From Purpureocillium takamizusanense (lineage: Eukaryota; Ascomycota; Sordariomycetes; Hypocreales; Ophiocordycipitaceae), in contig NC_063069.1 of assembly GCF_022605165.1 (NCBI RefSeq), forward strand, positions 2,604,001 through 2,668,000: a DNA stretch of 64,000 nt. The letters are read 5' to 3'. Position numbers and translations under genes: made by a program. This document shows, piece after piece, positions 45,307 to 56,411 of this stretch. Every line of letters starts with the position of its first letter. Within the stretch, counting starts at the first letter, position 1. The notes beneath the pieces are model-generated. The model was not told the origin of the DNA, searched no databases, and was given only the letters and a program-made list of their open reading frames with translations.

Positions 45307-46602
45307 ATGGACGTCGCCTACAATCAGCACGCGGACCGCGCCCGTCGCAAGAACCGCTCCTCCACAAACATCAACCACCTCACGCTCGCGCCCCTCACAG
45401 TCAAGCTCCCGCTCGGCAGCGACGCCGACGACTTCCCCGACGCGCTCCTGCTGCAGCACCACCAGCAGCACTGGCAATGGCATCACCAGCAGCCGCAGCC
45501 CCCGCGCGGCGGCACCACCACCACTACGTCCTACCTCGAGGGCAAGTCGGCTCCGACGACGCCCCGCCTCCTTTCCCGCTCCGCCACGCCCTCGCGCTCG
45601 CGCTCCCACGCACGCATGCCCTCCGCCCCGAGCGAGCTCATGGCCAAGAGCAGGTCGTCGACCTTCCTCGTCGGCGCCGGCAGCATCACGAGCGCCGCGG
45701 CAGCGCGCCGACCCGCGACGTCGGGCGCCACCACGCCGCGCGGTAGCGGCCGCCGGAGGGGTGGTGGCGAGGACGGCCTCGGCCCGCGCGACCGCAACGA
45801 CAGCGACTGGGTGCTGCGCGCGGGCGCCCTCATGACCTCGGAGGCGCGCGAGTACAAGGGCCAGACGTGGCTCGTCTCCCGCCAGAGCTCCACCAGCCTG
45901 ACGGCCATGCGCGACGACGACGAGGAGGCCTTTGAACAGGAGCTCGAGCGCGAGCGCTCCGTTGCCGCTTCCGCCAGCCGCAGGGGTAGCTCCGCCTTCG
46001 GCACCGACGACGGCTACGCGACGCCCGGCGGCAACGGCAGCCGCGTGCCCAGCCGCTTCAATAGTCGCTCTCACAGCCTGGGCGAGCACCACCGGGGCGC
46101 CAGCCACGCAGGCACGCCCCTTGACCAGCAGCACCATCGCACCGAGGGCTTATCCTCCTCGTCCTACTTCCCCAGCCAGTCGCCGCACCCGGACTCGGCG
46201 GCGGCGGGGGGCATCTCCGGACCGGACTTTGTCAATCTCGACGAGAAGCTCGAGGAGCTGGAGCGTGACACCTCGGTCGAGGACGAGGACGCGGTGCGCA
46301 GGCTCGTCCGTCGCGGGCACACGGGCAAGGGCGGCTCATGGATCGCAAACGTCATCGGCTGGTCGCTCTTCTCAGTGGATGAGAACGACGAGGAAGAGGA
46401 CGAGGAGGACGACGACGACGACGGGTCCATCGTGGACGAGGACGAGGAGCGACCACGGACCGGACGCGCAGGCTGGTCGGACCGCCACTTCGAGGGCGTA
46501 TCCAACGTGCCTCTGGAAAGGATACCGCCGCCCGCCAGCGACGAGGGCGGGTGGAAGGACGCCGCCTGGCTGCTGAGCGTGGCGAGCAAGGTAGTATTTT
46601 AG
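45307..46602 (+). CDS. Fungal-specific disordered protein resembling DUF3984
   Basis: A single exon encodes 431 residues. I recognise only an overall likeness to the fungal DUF3984 family, from memory, and no function is known. The protein is mostly disordered: His/Gln-rich near 50-65, then Ser/Arg/Thr-rich with many SRS-like and TP sites that could be phosphorylated. Short better-conserved-looking islands are MDVAYNQHADRARRKNRSS at the start, DSDWVLRAGALMTSEAREYK followed by WLVSRQSSTSL near 165-200, the DEKLEELERDTSVEDEDAVRRL helix near 310, and GGSWIANVIGWSLFSVDE near 345. An acidic Asp/Glu tract follows. The C-terminus WKDAAWLLSVASKVVF is amphipathic. The ATG follows a long pyrimidine-rich leader. 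The near full-length minus-strand frame is a shadow of GC-biased codons. Confidence 0.75.
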   Translation: MDVAYNQHADRARRKNRSSTNINHLTLAPLTVKLPLGSDADDFPDALLLQHHQQHWQWHHQQPQPPRGGTTTTTSYLEGKSAPTTPRLLSRSATPSRSRSHARMPSAPSELMAKSRSSTFLVGAGSITSAAAARRPATSGATTPRGSGRRRGGGEDGLGPRDRNDSDWVLRAGALMTSEAREYKGQTWLVSRQSSTSLTAMRDDDEEAFEQELERERSVAASASRRGSSAFGTDDGYATPGGNGSRVPSRFNSRSHSLGEHHRGASHAGTPLDQQHHRTEGLSSSSYFPSQSPHPDSAAAGGISGPDFVNLDEKLEELERDTSVEDEDAVRRLVRRGHTGKGGSWIANVIGWSLFSVDENDEEEDEEDDDDDGSIVDEDEERPRTGRAGWSDRHFEGVSNVPLERIPPPASDEGGWKDAAWLLSVASKVVF

Positions 46603-47972
46603 CCGCACTGCTGCATTCCCTTCCTGGGACCAGCAGCAGCAGGAGGAGGATATATATGTATTACCCCGTCCTCGTTTCGTAGGACGGCCTAGCGGGGGGC
46701 CTACGGACTGAATGACCAACAGAGGGCATATAAATATGAGCAGCCGGCGAGGTGGGCCGGAGTTGGAGTTATGGAATCGTAATGACATCTTCAAATCGTA
46801 GTAATGACAGCCCCTTTCCCCCCAAGCACGTGAGACGACAATCCAGGGCCCTTCCCCGCCCCTCGAGGAGAATGATCCGAGGGTGGCTCACTGCCCCCCG
46901 GACAGGGTTCGCTCCCCCGGGTCGGCCGGATTGCACGAGCCGGCTTACTGCAGATTTCGGACCCGAAGTCCAGTAGTGAGACGAGTGTGGGGAGGGGATC
47001 GCAGACGAGGGCGTGAAATGGGCTTCGCGCGGGAAACAAGTCAGAGACAAACGCACACCACCGCCAGGTCACGCACAGCGAGCCGTGTGCCCCAGCCACG
47101 TATCAACGCGCTTGTGTCTACGCGCCCCAGTCCCGCAGCAAACGTAACATCGAAATGGCTGGCGTGGCTACGAGCCCACAAGGCACCAAGACAGACAAGA
47201 AAGGTCGCTCAGTGGCACCGTTGAATGAGCACGGCACAGCGGTGAGCAAAATTTCCCGGGACAACGAACCCCGAGCCCCTCTTGCAGCTTGTGCCGCTTA
47301 CACGGCCACCACCTTGGTGCACGAGGTAACTGCGTCCCTGAAAGACGCTAACCCTGGCTGATGGCTGGCAGTGGGGAAACCTAAGTACGTACTTCATACT
47401 GTAGAATTTTATACTTGGTCTGTACAGGGCCAGGAAGCCAGAGGCGGGATTGGAGACCGTCAATCGCCGATGTCCAGGTGATGAGCCCTCACACTGTCAT
47501 CGTCGCCGACTTCAACGGCGACCCGTTTTCGCCGAGTCTAGGTACGTATTCCCTTTGACATGACTTGTTGGGCCGCAAAGTGGGGGACGCGGGGAAAACG
47601 CTAGTACTTGGTACGTACTTGCGTATCGTGGCCCGGAAGGCGGCATGGCGGTTCCGTGCAGTTTCAACGAGACGCTGGTCGAGGCAAACCTCGACTTTTG
47701 CACAAGATGGGGAAGGGGCTGGTCAATGCTCGACATCTGCTGTTTCGCTCCGGCAGAGCAACTTTGCTTGGCCTGCCGCAGGATTCCGTTGCAAGACGTG
47801 GTCTAGAACGCACGCGAAGCTCCTGATGACGCGCGAAGTGGCCCTCCAGAAGTACGATGACGTCCTTGTGCTTCTTGACACTGACACTCGGAAGCACGGT
47901 CAACCCATCATCGTTCAAGGGAATCCCACCACAGATTTTGCGGGCAGCGTCGGGACTCCCTGCGAATATCTT

Positions 47973-47994
47973 TCTCTCTCTCTCTCTCTCTCTC
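47973..47994. repeat. (TC)11 microsatellite
   Basis: Eleven TC units lie in the gene-poor region between the DUF3984-like gene and YPD1. Confidence 0.9.
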
Positions 47995-50900
47995 GAAGCG
48001 ATGCGGTCCCCAGTTTCATGCGACGTCTGTGCGCCGGGCAATCAGCCGGTCTAGGGTCCGTGATCCAATATCGGACCCTGCATCCGAATGGGCGTGGATT
48101 GCGAAGTGGAACGCCGCCGTGAGAACTGCCGCCGCCGTTCGTTTCGCCGTGGATCGGCATCTGAACAGGGCGGGCCCTTATGCGTGCCACTGGCAAATGT
48201 CCGGCCAGCCCGCCGCCGGAAACGACACGGTGCAGAGGTCGAGTGGCTTCGTTGACTGTACCCTGTCATTTTCACGGCAAACAGCAGCACACACCAAGCT
48301 TGAGCTGCCAGCCAACGACCGTGAGGTATGCTTCAGGGGTTTTGGAACCGGTGAGTGTCGATCAACAGGGAGCGCTGATGATGCTCCGCTGTCCCGTATT
48401 TTGCAATGTTCGACAAAAGCCGCCAAAGCAGCGAAGCCCTGCCTCCGCGCATGATGGCAAATCAAATTTGGCGACGCTTGAAGTCGACCGGTTTATGCTC
48501 TGGAACCGTGACACGGAGCTCTCGGTGCCTTGGCTGACACTTGGCGGAGGGCAAACGCAGACAGCGGCCTGCGTACGCAGCACGCAGTGCGGTGCCGTAC
48601 TTCGTACAGCTTTCGACGCCGAAGAGGGACAAAGATCCGTGGGCCCAGCCGAGGATAGGGCCGCTGCAGAAAGGACTGGGGGGGCTCGACCAACAACACT
48701 GCGTACCCCGGACGGACAACCATCGGCAACTTTCCAGAGTGCTACATGTACTATCAGGCCGCCATGACTTGATCAAGGCAACGCGAGATCTTCAGGCTCG
48801 TCGACCCTGCCCGCCCACCTACGACGAGCTCCGCTGCCGGACAGCAGTGGAGACGTCTGCCCCTGTCAAGGTTTCCAGCACATCACGGCCAATCTTGTGC
48901 AAAGCGACCAAGGCAGTTGGCGAGGTGGATGATGGCAGGACAGGGTGCGCGCAAGCGTTGTGGTGTCGGTCAACCATGGCGTGGTGACCGCCTGACTTTG
49001 GCGGCAAGTGACCAATTCTCCGTGATCCGATAGGACGAAGGGAGCCCGTTGCCAGCTCACCGGCTGCAGTCGAAGCAAGGCCTAGATAGGATCAGAGTTC
49101 TGTGTGAGGCTCGCAACAGTGTTGGAGCGAACGGAGCTCTCCAACAGAAGGGTGGACAGACAACTGGGCGCGAGGCATGGAGGGGAGGAAGAGGTCCTGG
49201 TGTGTGCGCAAGCACGGGCAGCGTCGCAGCAACAGCGCAGCGCCCCTTTGGGTACGTATAGAGTACAGAAGAGCGTTTTGGTGCGCGAGGCCATGTGTGT
49301 GTGTGTGTGGTGCGTGAGGTTGGTGCTTGTGGCGTCAACGATGGATGGGCGGGTCAAAACGATGCAGGCGCCCCCGGTGGGAGGGGTCCAATGATGTAAC
49401 CGGTGGCCCTACCCCTGCGCGGGCAGCGGGGATTGCTTTGCTTTGGTGGCAGGTGCGAGGATTGGAGCCCACAAGTGCAAAGCACGCAAGGTACACATAC
49501 GGATTCGTCAAGCACAGTGCTCGAGTGCTCGAGTGCCTTACGCACAAGGTACCGTATCTACTGACTGCGTGGGACTTGGGAAACGAAGCAGGTGAAGGCA
49601 TGGCCCAGGTAGAGCAGAGAAGAGCAGGGCAGGCGCGACGATGTTGGGATTGGGTCGTCCTCGACCTTGGCTGCCAACCCCGTTGTTACCGTCTCCGTCG
49701 TTGCCAGTGTCGCCGTCAAATTCACTGCGCCCCGACCGTGCTAAAGGTCGCCCGCCCGGTGTTGGGTCTGACTTAAGTTACCTTCGAAGACGTCCCTAAA
49801 AGCGACTAGCCTCTGGACCACTGCCTCTGGTATCGTTTAGTTCGGACCCGGAAAGGCGGGAAAGGAGGGGGGGGGACTTGGCCAGAGAGCCAGACCAAGC
49901 GGGCATGGATGGGAGGAGGCATGGAGGGAAGGCGCGATGGCGTGGTGGGAGGCACCCTGGTGCACCTCCGTGGCAAGCGTGGCTCCAGCCTCATGTCATG
50001 ATAAAAGCATCTCCGGATGAGGATGGGCATGGCAGCCGACGGCAGGAGAGGGCCCGTTTCCCAGCCCGACCGTGTGGTTTGAGCGAGGTGCCAGGCAGGG
50101 GCAGCCGGCCCTGTCGTGGGTCTGGTCGGCAACAGCAACCGCCCCATCAGCGAGCACATCGGGCCTCCCTGCCATCTTAGTACCTCACCCACTATATGTA
50201 CACCCGCCGCCGGCGCGCGTGCCCCTGGCCACTGGGCTGTCGCTGACACGAACTCCAGCAGTCTGTCACTGACACTGACAGCGACAGCAACACCCACTTG
50301 GACACCCAACAAACACCACCTGCATCCACCGTGCCACTTTCTCGCGCTGCATCTGCACCTCCCACCTCGGGGTAGCTCGAAATGCGAAATACGTTAGTAG
50401 CTTAGTGCAGGCGGCTGCTTGGTGGAGTGTTCAATAGTTAGCACAGGAAAGGCCGGGAGGCAGGCACGCCTGCCAGTGCTTGCCGGCCCAGCAACTCACA
50501 GGAAGGTGAGAGGCGACGAGGGAGCTACCACCTCCCTCTCCTCCATCACCACCACCGGAGTCAAGCTGTCTCTAAGCATGGGGCCTCTGTTCATCGTTAG
50601 CCGGGGCATCACATCATTGAGTTGCTCGCAGAGGCTCACCTCACAGCTTGGGGACTGGACACGACACCCTGTACCTCCATACTGCCAGGTTTCGCTGCAC
50701 AAACCAAGTCACGACGACGACCGCGGCGCCTTTGTTTGCTGCATGTAATGGGGTCCTGGATAACCTACTGTACCTGTATGTCAGCCTTCCTTCACATTCC
50801 CAGGTACTCAGGTTTACCTTGGCGTATCCATGTTGACCTTTCTCACCAGCCTGAGGCCCTTGCATTATGAAGTATCTGCCTGCCCCTGTGCGGTACTCTT

Positions 50901-51923
50901 CTGTTCTTGATCCGTGCCGTGCCCGTGCTTCTGCGTGTGTCCGTGCCGTAATACCTGTATGGCCCTCAACCAGCGTCCAGGTTCTTATTTCAGCATTCAT
51001 ATGTATGAGCGAATCGCTGCCGCATTCCTCGCCGCCCTCATTCTCCATCTGGCTCTTGCCGCCGCCTCTCGTTCGGCCCTCGGACAGTGCAGCGACTCGC
51101 CTTGATTGCCGCTCCGCCGCCGCCTCGACTTTCGTTTTGAACATCATATCCCACGCCTGGTGGGTGTTTCATGAAGCGCTAGTACTGTATGCATGGACTT
51201 GCTCTTTCTCGTTGCAGCAGCTGCCCTCGAGCCTCGTCTGATCTACCGTCTCTCGTCCGACCGCATCCCTGTCGATCCTGAAGAGGCGACAATCCATGCC
51301 CTGTGCCCGCCATCCGCTGCCCACATGCTGCCACCGTCTGCTTGCGATCCCTCCAACTCCCCAAAACCCCCCCTGCTCACGATGCCCGCCTTCCCATACA
51401 ATCCCTGCAGAAGCCATGAAGGGCATCCGCCTAGCCAGCACGACGCCAGGCCAAAAGGAATCGCCGGTGGTCTCGCGCTCAGCTTCAGCACCGGGTGCAT
51501 TACCCCAAGGTCATGCCTTCTCTCCTGCGCGGGCCGTCGCCAGTCCAGCCGGCCGTTAGTTAGGCCACGGTCGGAACTCTGGCCCACCCGACCCTCGCTC
51601 CTCGTCCCGCGGGGCGCTCGCTGGCGGCACGAGCACAGGGCCGCCGCACCGCAGCCTCGCCCTTTCTGGCCCATGTCTGATCGTCGCCGTCCGAGCTGCT
51701 GGGCTGGCACGCGCTCGCTGGCACGTCGTCCCGGATGGAGCTGGATGGGGAGCACTCGCGTGAAATGCCTCTCACTTGAGCCTGTCTGTCTTCGCAGGGA
51801 CCATGACAGCTTCGCAATCTTCGACGGCCTCGACAAGCAACGCCAGCTTCTCCGGCAGCGAGCGCGCCGACTTGGCAGGCGGCTTTGTTTCCCAATAGTG
51901 TCACCACTTCTTTTGATCCGCTG

Positions 51924-51942
51924 CCCCCCCCCCCCCCCCCCC
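51924..51942. repeat. Homopolymer of 19 cytosines
   Basis: An uninterrupted C19 run lies about 900 bases upstream of YPD1. It could form G-quadruplex or i-motif structures, or be a sequencing artefact in length. Confidence 0.8.
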
Positions 51943-52850
51943 GAATCACCGTCCAACCGCCACGCAACTGCAGCGTCATTCTTGACCCCACCAAGCGGCC
52001 CGCTGAGGCCGCTTCTCGAAGCTCATCATCCACTGACGTTTGCTCTTCATAGACGGTGCTCCTCCTCTCCTCTAGCCTCTACCCACACCATTCTCGCCTT
52101 ACCCACCCAGAAGTCTCCGTCTCGGCGCTGCGCTGGCCAAAAGTCAGGCACAGGGGGGAGGGGACTACCTAGCAAGCAATATTAGAAGCGCTGGCCCTGC
52201 CTGCCCTCGAGCCCCAACGGAAGCCGCTCCTCCAACATCCTCCCGCCATCCTGCAAGCTTTCCCGACCACCACCGTCCCGCCGCCATAATAGACACACCA
52301 GGCGCGGCACCACCGCTTTTGACATTGTCGCCGACAGACGAGCAGTGCATTGCTAGCATCGCCTAATCTACTAATATCGCTTTGCACCCAAACTTGCTTC
52401 TTACGCCTTCTGAAAGTGTCGCTTCGCTGCGAGCCGCGACCGGTCACGGCAGCACCACCTCTCTCACACTCACGCCACACCCCGTCTTCGCGAGCCGCCT
52501 CGCACCGCCGCCCCCATCTCGACCAACGTCACGACCCCGGCCTTGACCCTGCGATACCTGACATCTTACGCTGTGCTGTAGGGCCGCACACGACTTGCCC
52601 ACGACTGTTCACGCCCTCCCTCACTGCTCATCACCATTGTTTACTTTTGTCCTCTCGCTCAGGCGGACTGCAAGATCCAGTCGCCATTTTGCGCTCTCTC
52701 CACCCGCGACCCGCTTTGAGCAGTTGCTGGTGTGGCTTCGGGCCCTCACAACGCAACCCCTCTCTCACTCCGACTGTCACTATCAGCCTCACTCGACCTC
52801 ATCCCTTCCCGGCGTCGACGTCGCGAGGCAAACGGCATCACACCTCTAGC

Positions 52851-53535
52851 ATGGCGCCAACTGAGGACAAGGTGCGCAGCAGGCTAAGGGCCACTAGGGG
52901 CTGGTGCTTTGACTGACGATAGCTTGATTAGGTTGCGCCCGAGGAGAGCGAGCACAATTTTGGTGACGGCGTGGACAGAAACACCTTTGACCAGATTCTC
53001 GAGATGGACGAGGAAGGGGATCACGACTTTAGCTCCTCGATCGTTTTTGGATTCTTTGAACAGGCTCAAGAGACGTTCAAGTCTATGGACGAGGCGCTGT
53101 GAGTCTTATCGCGCTTTACCCCCTCCTGGTACGCCGTGTGGCACACGCGCGGCCTGGGCCGCTCAGCTGCGTTTGGCCGCCCCGGCGCAAGTGGTCGGGG
53201 CGGCTTCGGCCTGCAAAGGGACGGAAATGGCTAACCGCGCGTCATTTTGGTCATGTTGCAGGGAGGAAGAGGAACTCGAGAAGCTGTCTCAACTAGGTCA
53301 CTTCCTCAAAGGGTCGTCGGCGACGCTGGGCTTGGTCAAGGTGCGCGACGGATGCGAAAAGATTCAACGGTACGGCAAGAACGAGAACGAGGACGGAACC
53401 GCGGAGCCCGACTCAAAAGTATGTCTGAAGCGCATCACTCAGGCGCTGGAGGTGGTCAAGGCGGACTACAAGGTTGTCGAGAAGGCTCTTAGGGAGTTTT
53501 ACGAGGGCAAAAAGGACAAGAGCGACGAGGCCTAG
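52851..53535 (+). CDS. YPD1: Ypd1-type histidine phosphotransfer protein
   Basis: Three exons (52851-52871, 52932-53098, 53262-53535) give 153 residues. The HPt motif LGHFLKGSSATLGL places the phosphorylated histidine at residue 76, with the Lys, Gly and Ser that surround it in Ypd1. N-terminal helices (TFDQILEMD, HDFSSSIVFGFFEQAQETF) and the C-terminal AlEVVKADYK-like helix match the four-helix HPt bundle. The protein shuttles phosphate from hybrid sensor kinases to the response regulators Ssk1 and Skn7 in osmotic and oxidative stress signalling. Exon 1 holds only seven codons (MAPTEDK), a small first exon known in fungal YPD1 genes. Intron donors are GTGCGC and GTGAGT, acceptors GATTAG and TTGCAG. 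The upstream region is pyrimidine-rich and may give a long leader. Confidence 0.93.
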
Positions 53536-54768
53536 ATACCCCCCACTGCTGGGCATCCTGTCGTCCCTCGGCATACGCTCAACGGGCATTTGTGTGTACT
53601 TTTGTTGAGCGGGTCTACTCTCCCCAGAACGGGCTGGGGCTGGACGTCTGAGAAGTAAAGGACAATGGATGCCTATGCCTCTGCCCCAGGTTTTCAGGAC
53701 ACCCTCTCGGAGTTCGGAAGCGAATTAATCAAAGTGCGCACCCGACTGGCCCCTCGAGAGCGGCTGATGACATGGGGGCCCAGCTGCACCCCGACACGTC
53801 GAAACTGCTGTGGCCAGAGAGTCGTCGCTTTGCATTGGCCGGGGACACTGCTTGGACGCGGGAGTGTGGATATGTGGCTCGCTGCAGGAGCAAGGATGGG
53901 CCCCGGACCAGACCACCGGCAGTGCTCGACACGTGCCGGGCAGGCGCCTGGGCAGAGAAGGCTGGCCGTTTTGCTCGAACAGCACCAGCAGCCAGCGGGC
54001 GGTCGGTTGGAGGAGAGGAGACGGGGGTGTTTTGACTGGGTCGCCTCAAGCAGGTACGCGTACGATACGATACGCCCGCAGCGGGGCTAGGACGGTAAAT
54101 GCCTAGCATTGCCGGGCAGCTCGTTGAATACAACGTCGAGCCGACTGGGCTGGCGCGTGTGCCAAGAAGGAGTCCCCGGGCTGATGGTGGCTGGCGTATT
54201 GCGTGCCTGCATCGCGGAATGGATTCAGGGCGATGCTGTGAAGCGCTCGTGGCTATTCATGGTAGGTAGTACTAGGTAGTGGGCGACCGCGCGGGCTATT
54301 TCACGTTGTAGCCTGAAAAACTTTGGTACCTTTAGTAGTTGAGCAGGGGACGCGGCAATGGAATCCTGCCAAGTGCCTGAGGGACGTACAGTAACTTAGT
54401 ACTGTACCTACCTGTATAGACTGCCCAGGCAGGCGGTCGATGACGGGACGGTGCACACCTACGAAAGTAGCAGCTTATCGTTACGCTGCCTGTCGCGCAA
54501 CCCACTGACACTTGCCTGCACCACCACCGGCGCTGAAGAAACCAAACACCACTCACTCCCTCACGGTCCAGTCTGTGTTGACTACTAACCTAGTACCATC
54601 CCTTGCCCCAGTGGCGGCCAACATAATACGCTCTAGCTCGCCTGAAGAGACACGCACCGAGGCAGACAGGCATATCTACGACTTGGCTGTTCGTGACAGC
54701 CAAGCCAATCCCGGGGGTCTTTTCAAACACATCCGTCTCTACGACTCGGCGCACGCCAACATCAGATC
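53536..54768. other. Intergenic region between YPD1 and the 2H phosphoesterase
   Basis: This region holds the YPD1 3' UTR and the promoter of the next gene. TACGATACGATACG repeats occur near 54060 and several GTAC/CCTA-rich words near 54260-54420. Frames on both strands (53665-54133) show no domain. Confidence 0.5.
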
Positions 54769-55521
54769 ATGCCGCCCAAAGCCGCAACGTCGCCGACGCA
54801 CTTTCTGTGCATCCCACTGGCCTCGCCGCAGCTCGCCCGCGCCTGGGCGTCGTTCCGCGCCGACGTAACGAGCCCGCACAGCTTCGCGCTGCCCGAGGAC
54901 GCCGTGCGGCCGCTGGGGACGCTGCACCTGACGCTCGGCGTCATGAGCCTGGGGCAGCAGGACGGCGGCGGCGTGGACAGGGCGGCCGAGGTGCTGGCGG
55001 GTCTGCGGCCGCGGGAGCTCCTGGCCGAGCTCAGGAGGGCGTCTAACGAAAATACTACAAAGGCGAAGACGGCGGCGGCGGCGGCGGCGGCGGCGGGTGG
55101 CACGACAGGCGAGGGCATCTCCATCACGCTCCGTGGGCTGCGCGCCATGCACGCCCCGAGCAAGACGTCGGTGCTGTACGCGCCGCCGACGGACGAGGAG
55201 GGCCTGCTGCAGCGGTTCTGCGAGGGCTTGCGGGCGCCGTTCCGCGAGGCGGGGCTGATGAAGGAGGAGGAGGGGCGGCCGATGCTGCTGCACGCGACGC
55301 TGATCAACACCATCTACGTCAAGGGCGGGAGCAGGGGGAGGGGCAGAGAGCGCATGATGCTCGACGCGCGCGACGTGCTCGCCCGGTACGGCGGCGACGA
55401 CTACGTTTGGGCCGAGGGCCTGGCCGTGACGCGCATCGCGGTGTGCAGGATGGGGGCGAAGCCGGTGGAAGGGAGCGAGGGTGACCAGGCCTACGAGGTG
55501 GAAGCCGAGGTCGAGGTATAG
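54769..55521 (+). CDS. 2H phosphoesterase, AKAP7/2'-5' RNA ligase-like
   Basis: A single exon encodes 250 residues. The two HxT motifs of the 2H fold are LHLTLG (His53, Thr55) and LHATLINT (His175, Thr177), each at the end of a beta-strand in the expected order. The spacing and the RPLGTLHLTLGVM context match the fungal AKAP7-NLS-like/ASCC1-like branch. Members of this superfamily open 2',3'-cyclic nucleotides or trim RNA ends; the substrate here is not known. Between the two motifs a GCG repeat encodes an Ala8 run (about 102-109), probably a surface loop of variable length. The start ATG (MPPKAAT) lies at the 5' end of the only protein-like frame. Confidence 0.85.
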   Translation: MPPKAATSPTHFLCIPLASPQLARAWASFRADVTSPHSFALPEDAVRPLGTLHLTLGVMSLGQQDGGGVDRAAEVLAGLRPRELLAELRRASNENTTKAKTAAAAAAAAGGTTGEGISITLRGLRAMHAPSKTSVLYAPPTDEEGLLQRFCEGLRAPFREAGLMKEEEGRPMLLHATLINTIYVKGGSRGRGRERMMLDARDVLARYGGDDYVWAEGLAVTRIAVCRMGAKPVEGSEGDQAYEVEAEVEV

Positions 55522-56411
55522 ACAGACAGAAACATAATCATGTTTGATTAAGTCTGCGCTCAACGGGCGAGTGAGTGGGTGGCCGCGGGCTGTGGCTGGC
55601 TGGCGGCGCCTTCGCCGCGACGACGATATACAACGTATGCCTGTGTGTCGTTGGCTTGTTGCCGTGCTGGGTGTCGGATGCCTTCTCACGACAGGGAGGC
55701 TACACAGGTTCATATCATTAGCACCGGATCTTGGGACACGGTGATATGGATACGATGATGGGCCGGCGTGTTGGCGGCTTCGAAGCTGCCTTCTGAGAGG
55801 CGTTGTAGGCAGCAACATGAACTCTCGAGAGCATTCCACCTGCTGCCCTAGGAGAGCGCGGCAACTAGAGTCGGGCTTTTCGTACTTCGTACAATATAAC
55901 ACGCGCAGCAATAAACGGCTGCACGCCACGTCTATCTTATTACGGACGCGATCAATCAGCGGTACAGCAGCCCGCCTCAGCGCCCGTGCAGCAGCCCGGG
56001 AGACCCCTGGGCTGCCCCACGGCCCCGAGCTACAACTATACCTATGGGGCCCGGCTGGGGCTGCAGGTAGTGCCTGGGCGGGCAGCGCTCCCAGGTCAGC
56101 TCTCGTCTCCCCACGGCACCTCACTCAATGCCCGCACTAAAGTTGCATTCCATCCCGCAAGCTGGGCTGCCTGGAATGGAATCTGACGTGAACACCACCG
56201 CCTCGACTGACCTCATCCGCTTCCAAAACACCACGCGCACGCCCATCACCTCCACTCCAACCAAACCCCCAGTACACGCCCGCTTATCTGCAGCTCCGCG
56301 CCTGCTTTGGCGTTCTTCTGCATGGGTGTCCTATAGCTTCGACGCAGCAGGTTGCTTCCGCTGCAATCATGCTGATCCAGCCTCAGCGGAGCTGCGACGA
56401 CGGACGAGACC
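55522..56411. other. Intergenic region between phosphoesterase and coiled-coil genes
   Basis: This region holds a 3' UTR on the left and a promoter and leader on the right. A TACTTCGTA motif lies at 55883. No gene is seen; the frame of the next gene does not extend upstream in a protein-like way. Confidence 0.5.

Larger units (their letters stand above)
46603..52850. other. Gene-poor 6.2 kb region upstream of YPD1
   Basis: This is the largest gap in the window. It contains many moderately long frames on both strands (for example 47565-48122, 49806-50312 and 51193-52185) but none shows a domain, plausible splicing or a sensible amino-acid composition. A TC microsatellite lies at 47973-47994, TACTTCGTA at 48598, and a 19-base C tract at 51924-51942. 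The last 500 bases are pyrimidine-rich and look like a long YPD1 leader. Long non-coding transcripts or regulatory sequence are possible but not shown. Confidence 0.45.

Noticed and set aside
45295..46137. Minus-strand frame of 280 codons opposite the DUF3984-like gene
   Set aside because: Its Ala/Gly/Arg-rich translation is the complement of a Ser/Arg-rich true frame.
51193..52185. Plus-strand open frame of 330 codons starting with a hydrophobic stretch
   Set aside because: It runs through the C19 tract as a Pro/Gly-like run, has a composition typical of random GC-rich DNA, overlaps an equally long opposite-strand frame, and shows no domain.
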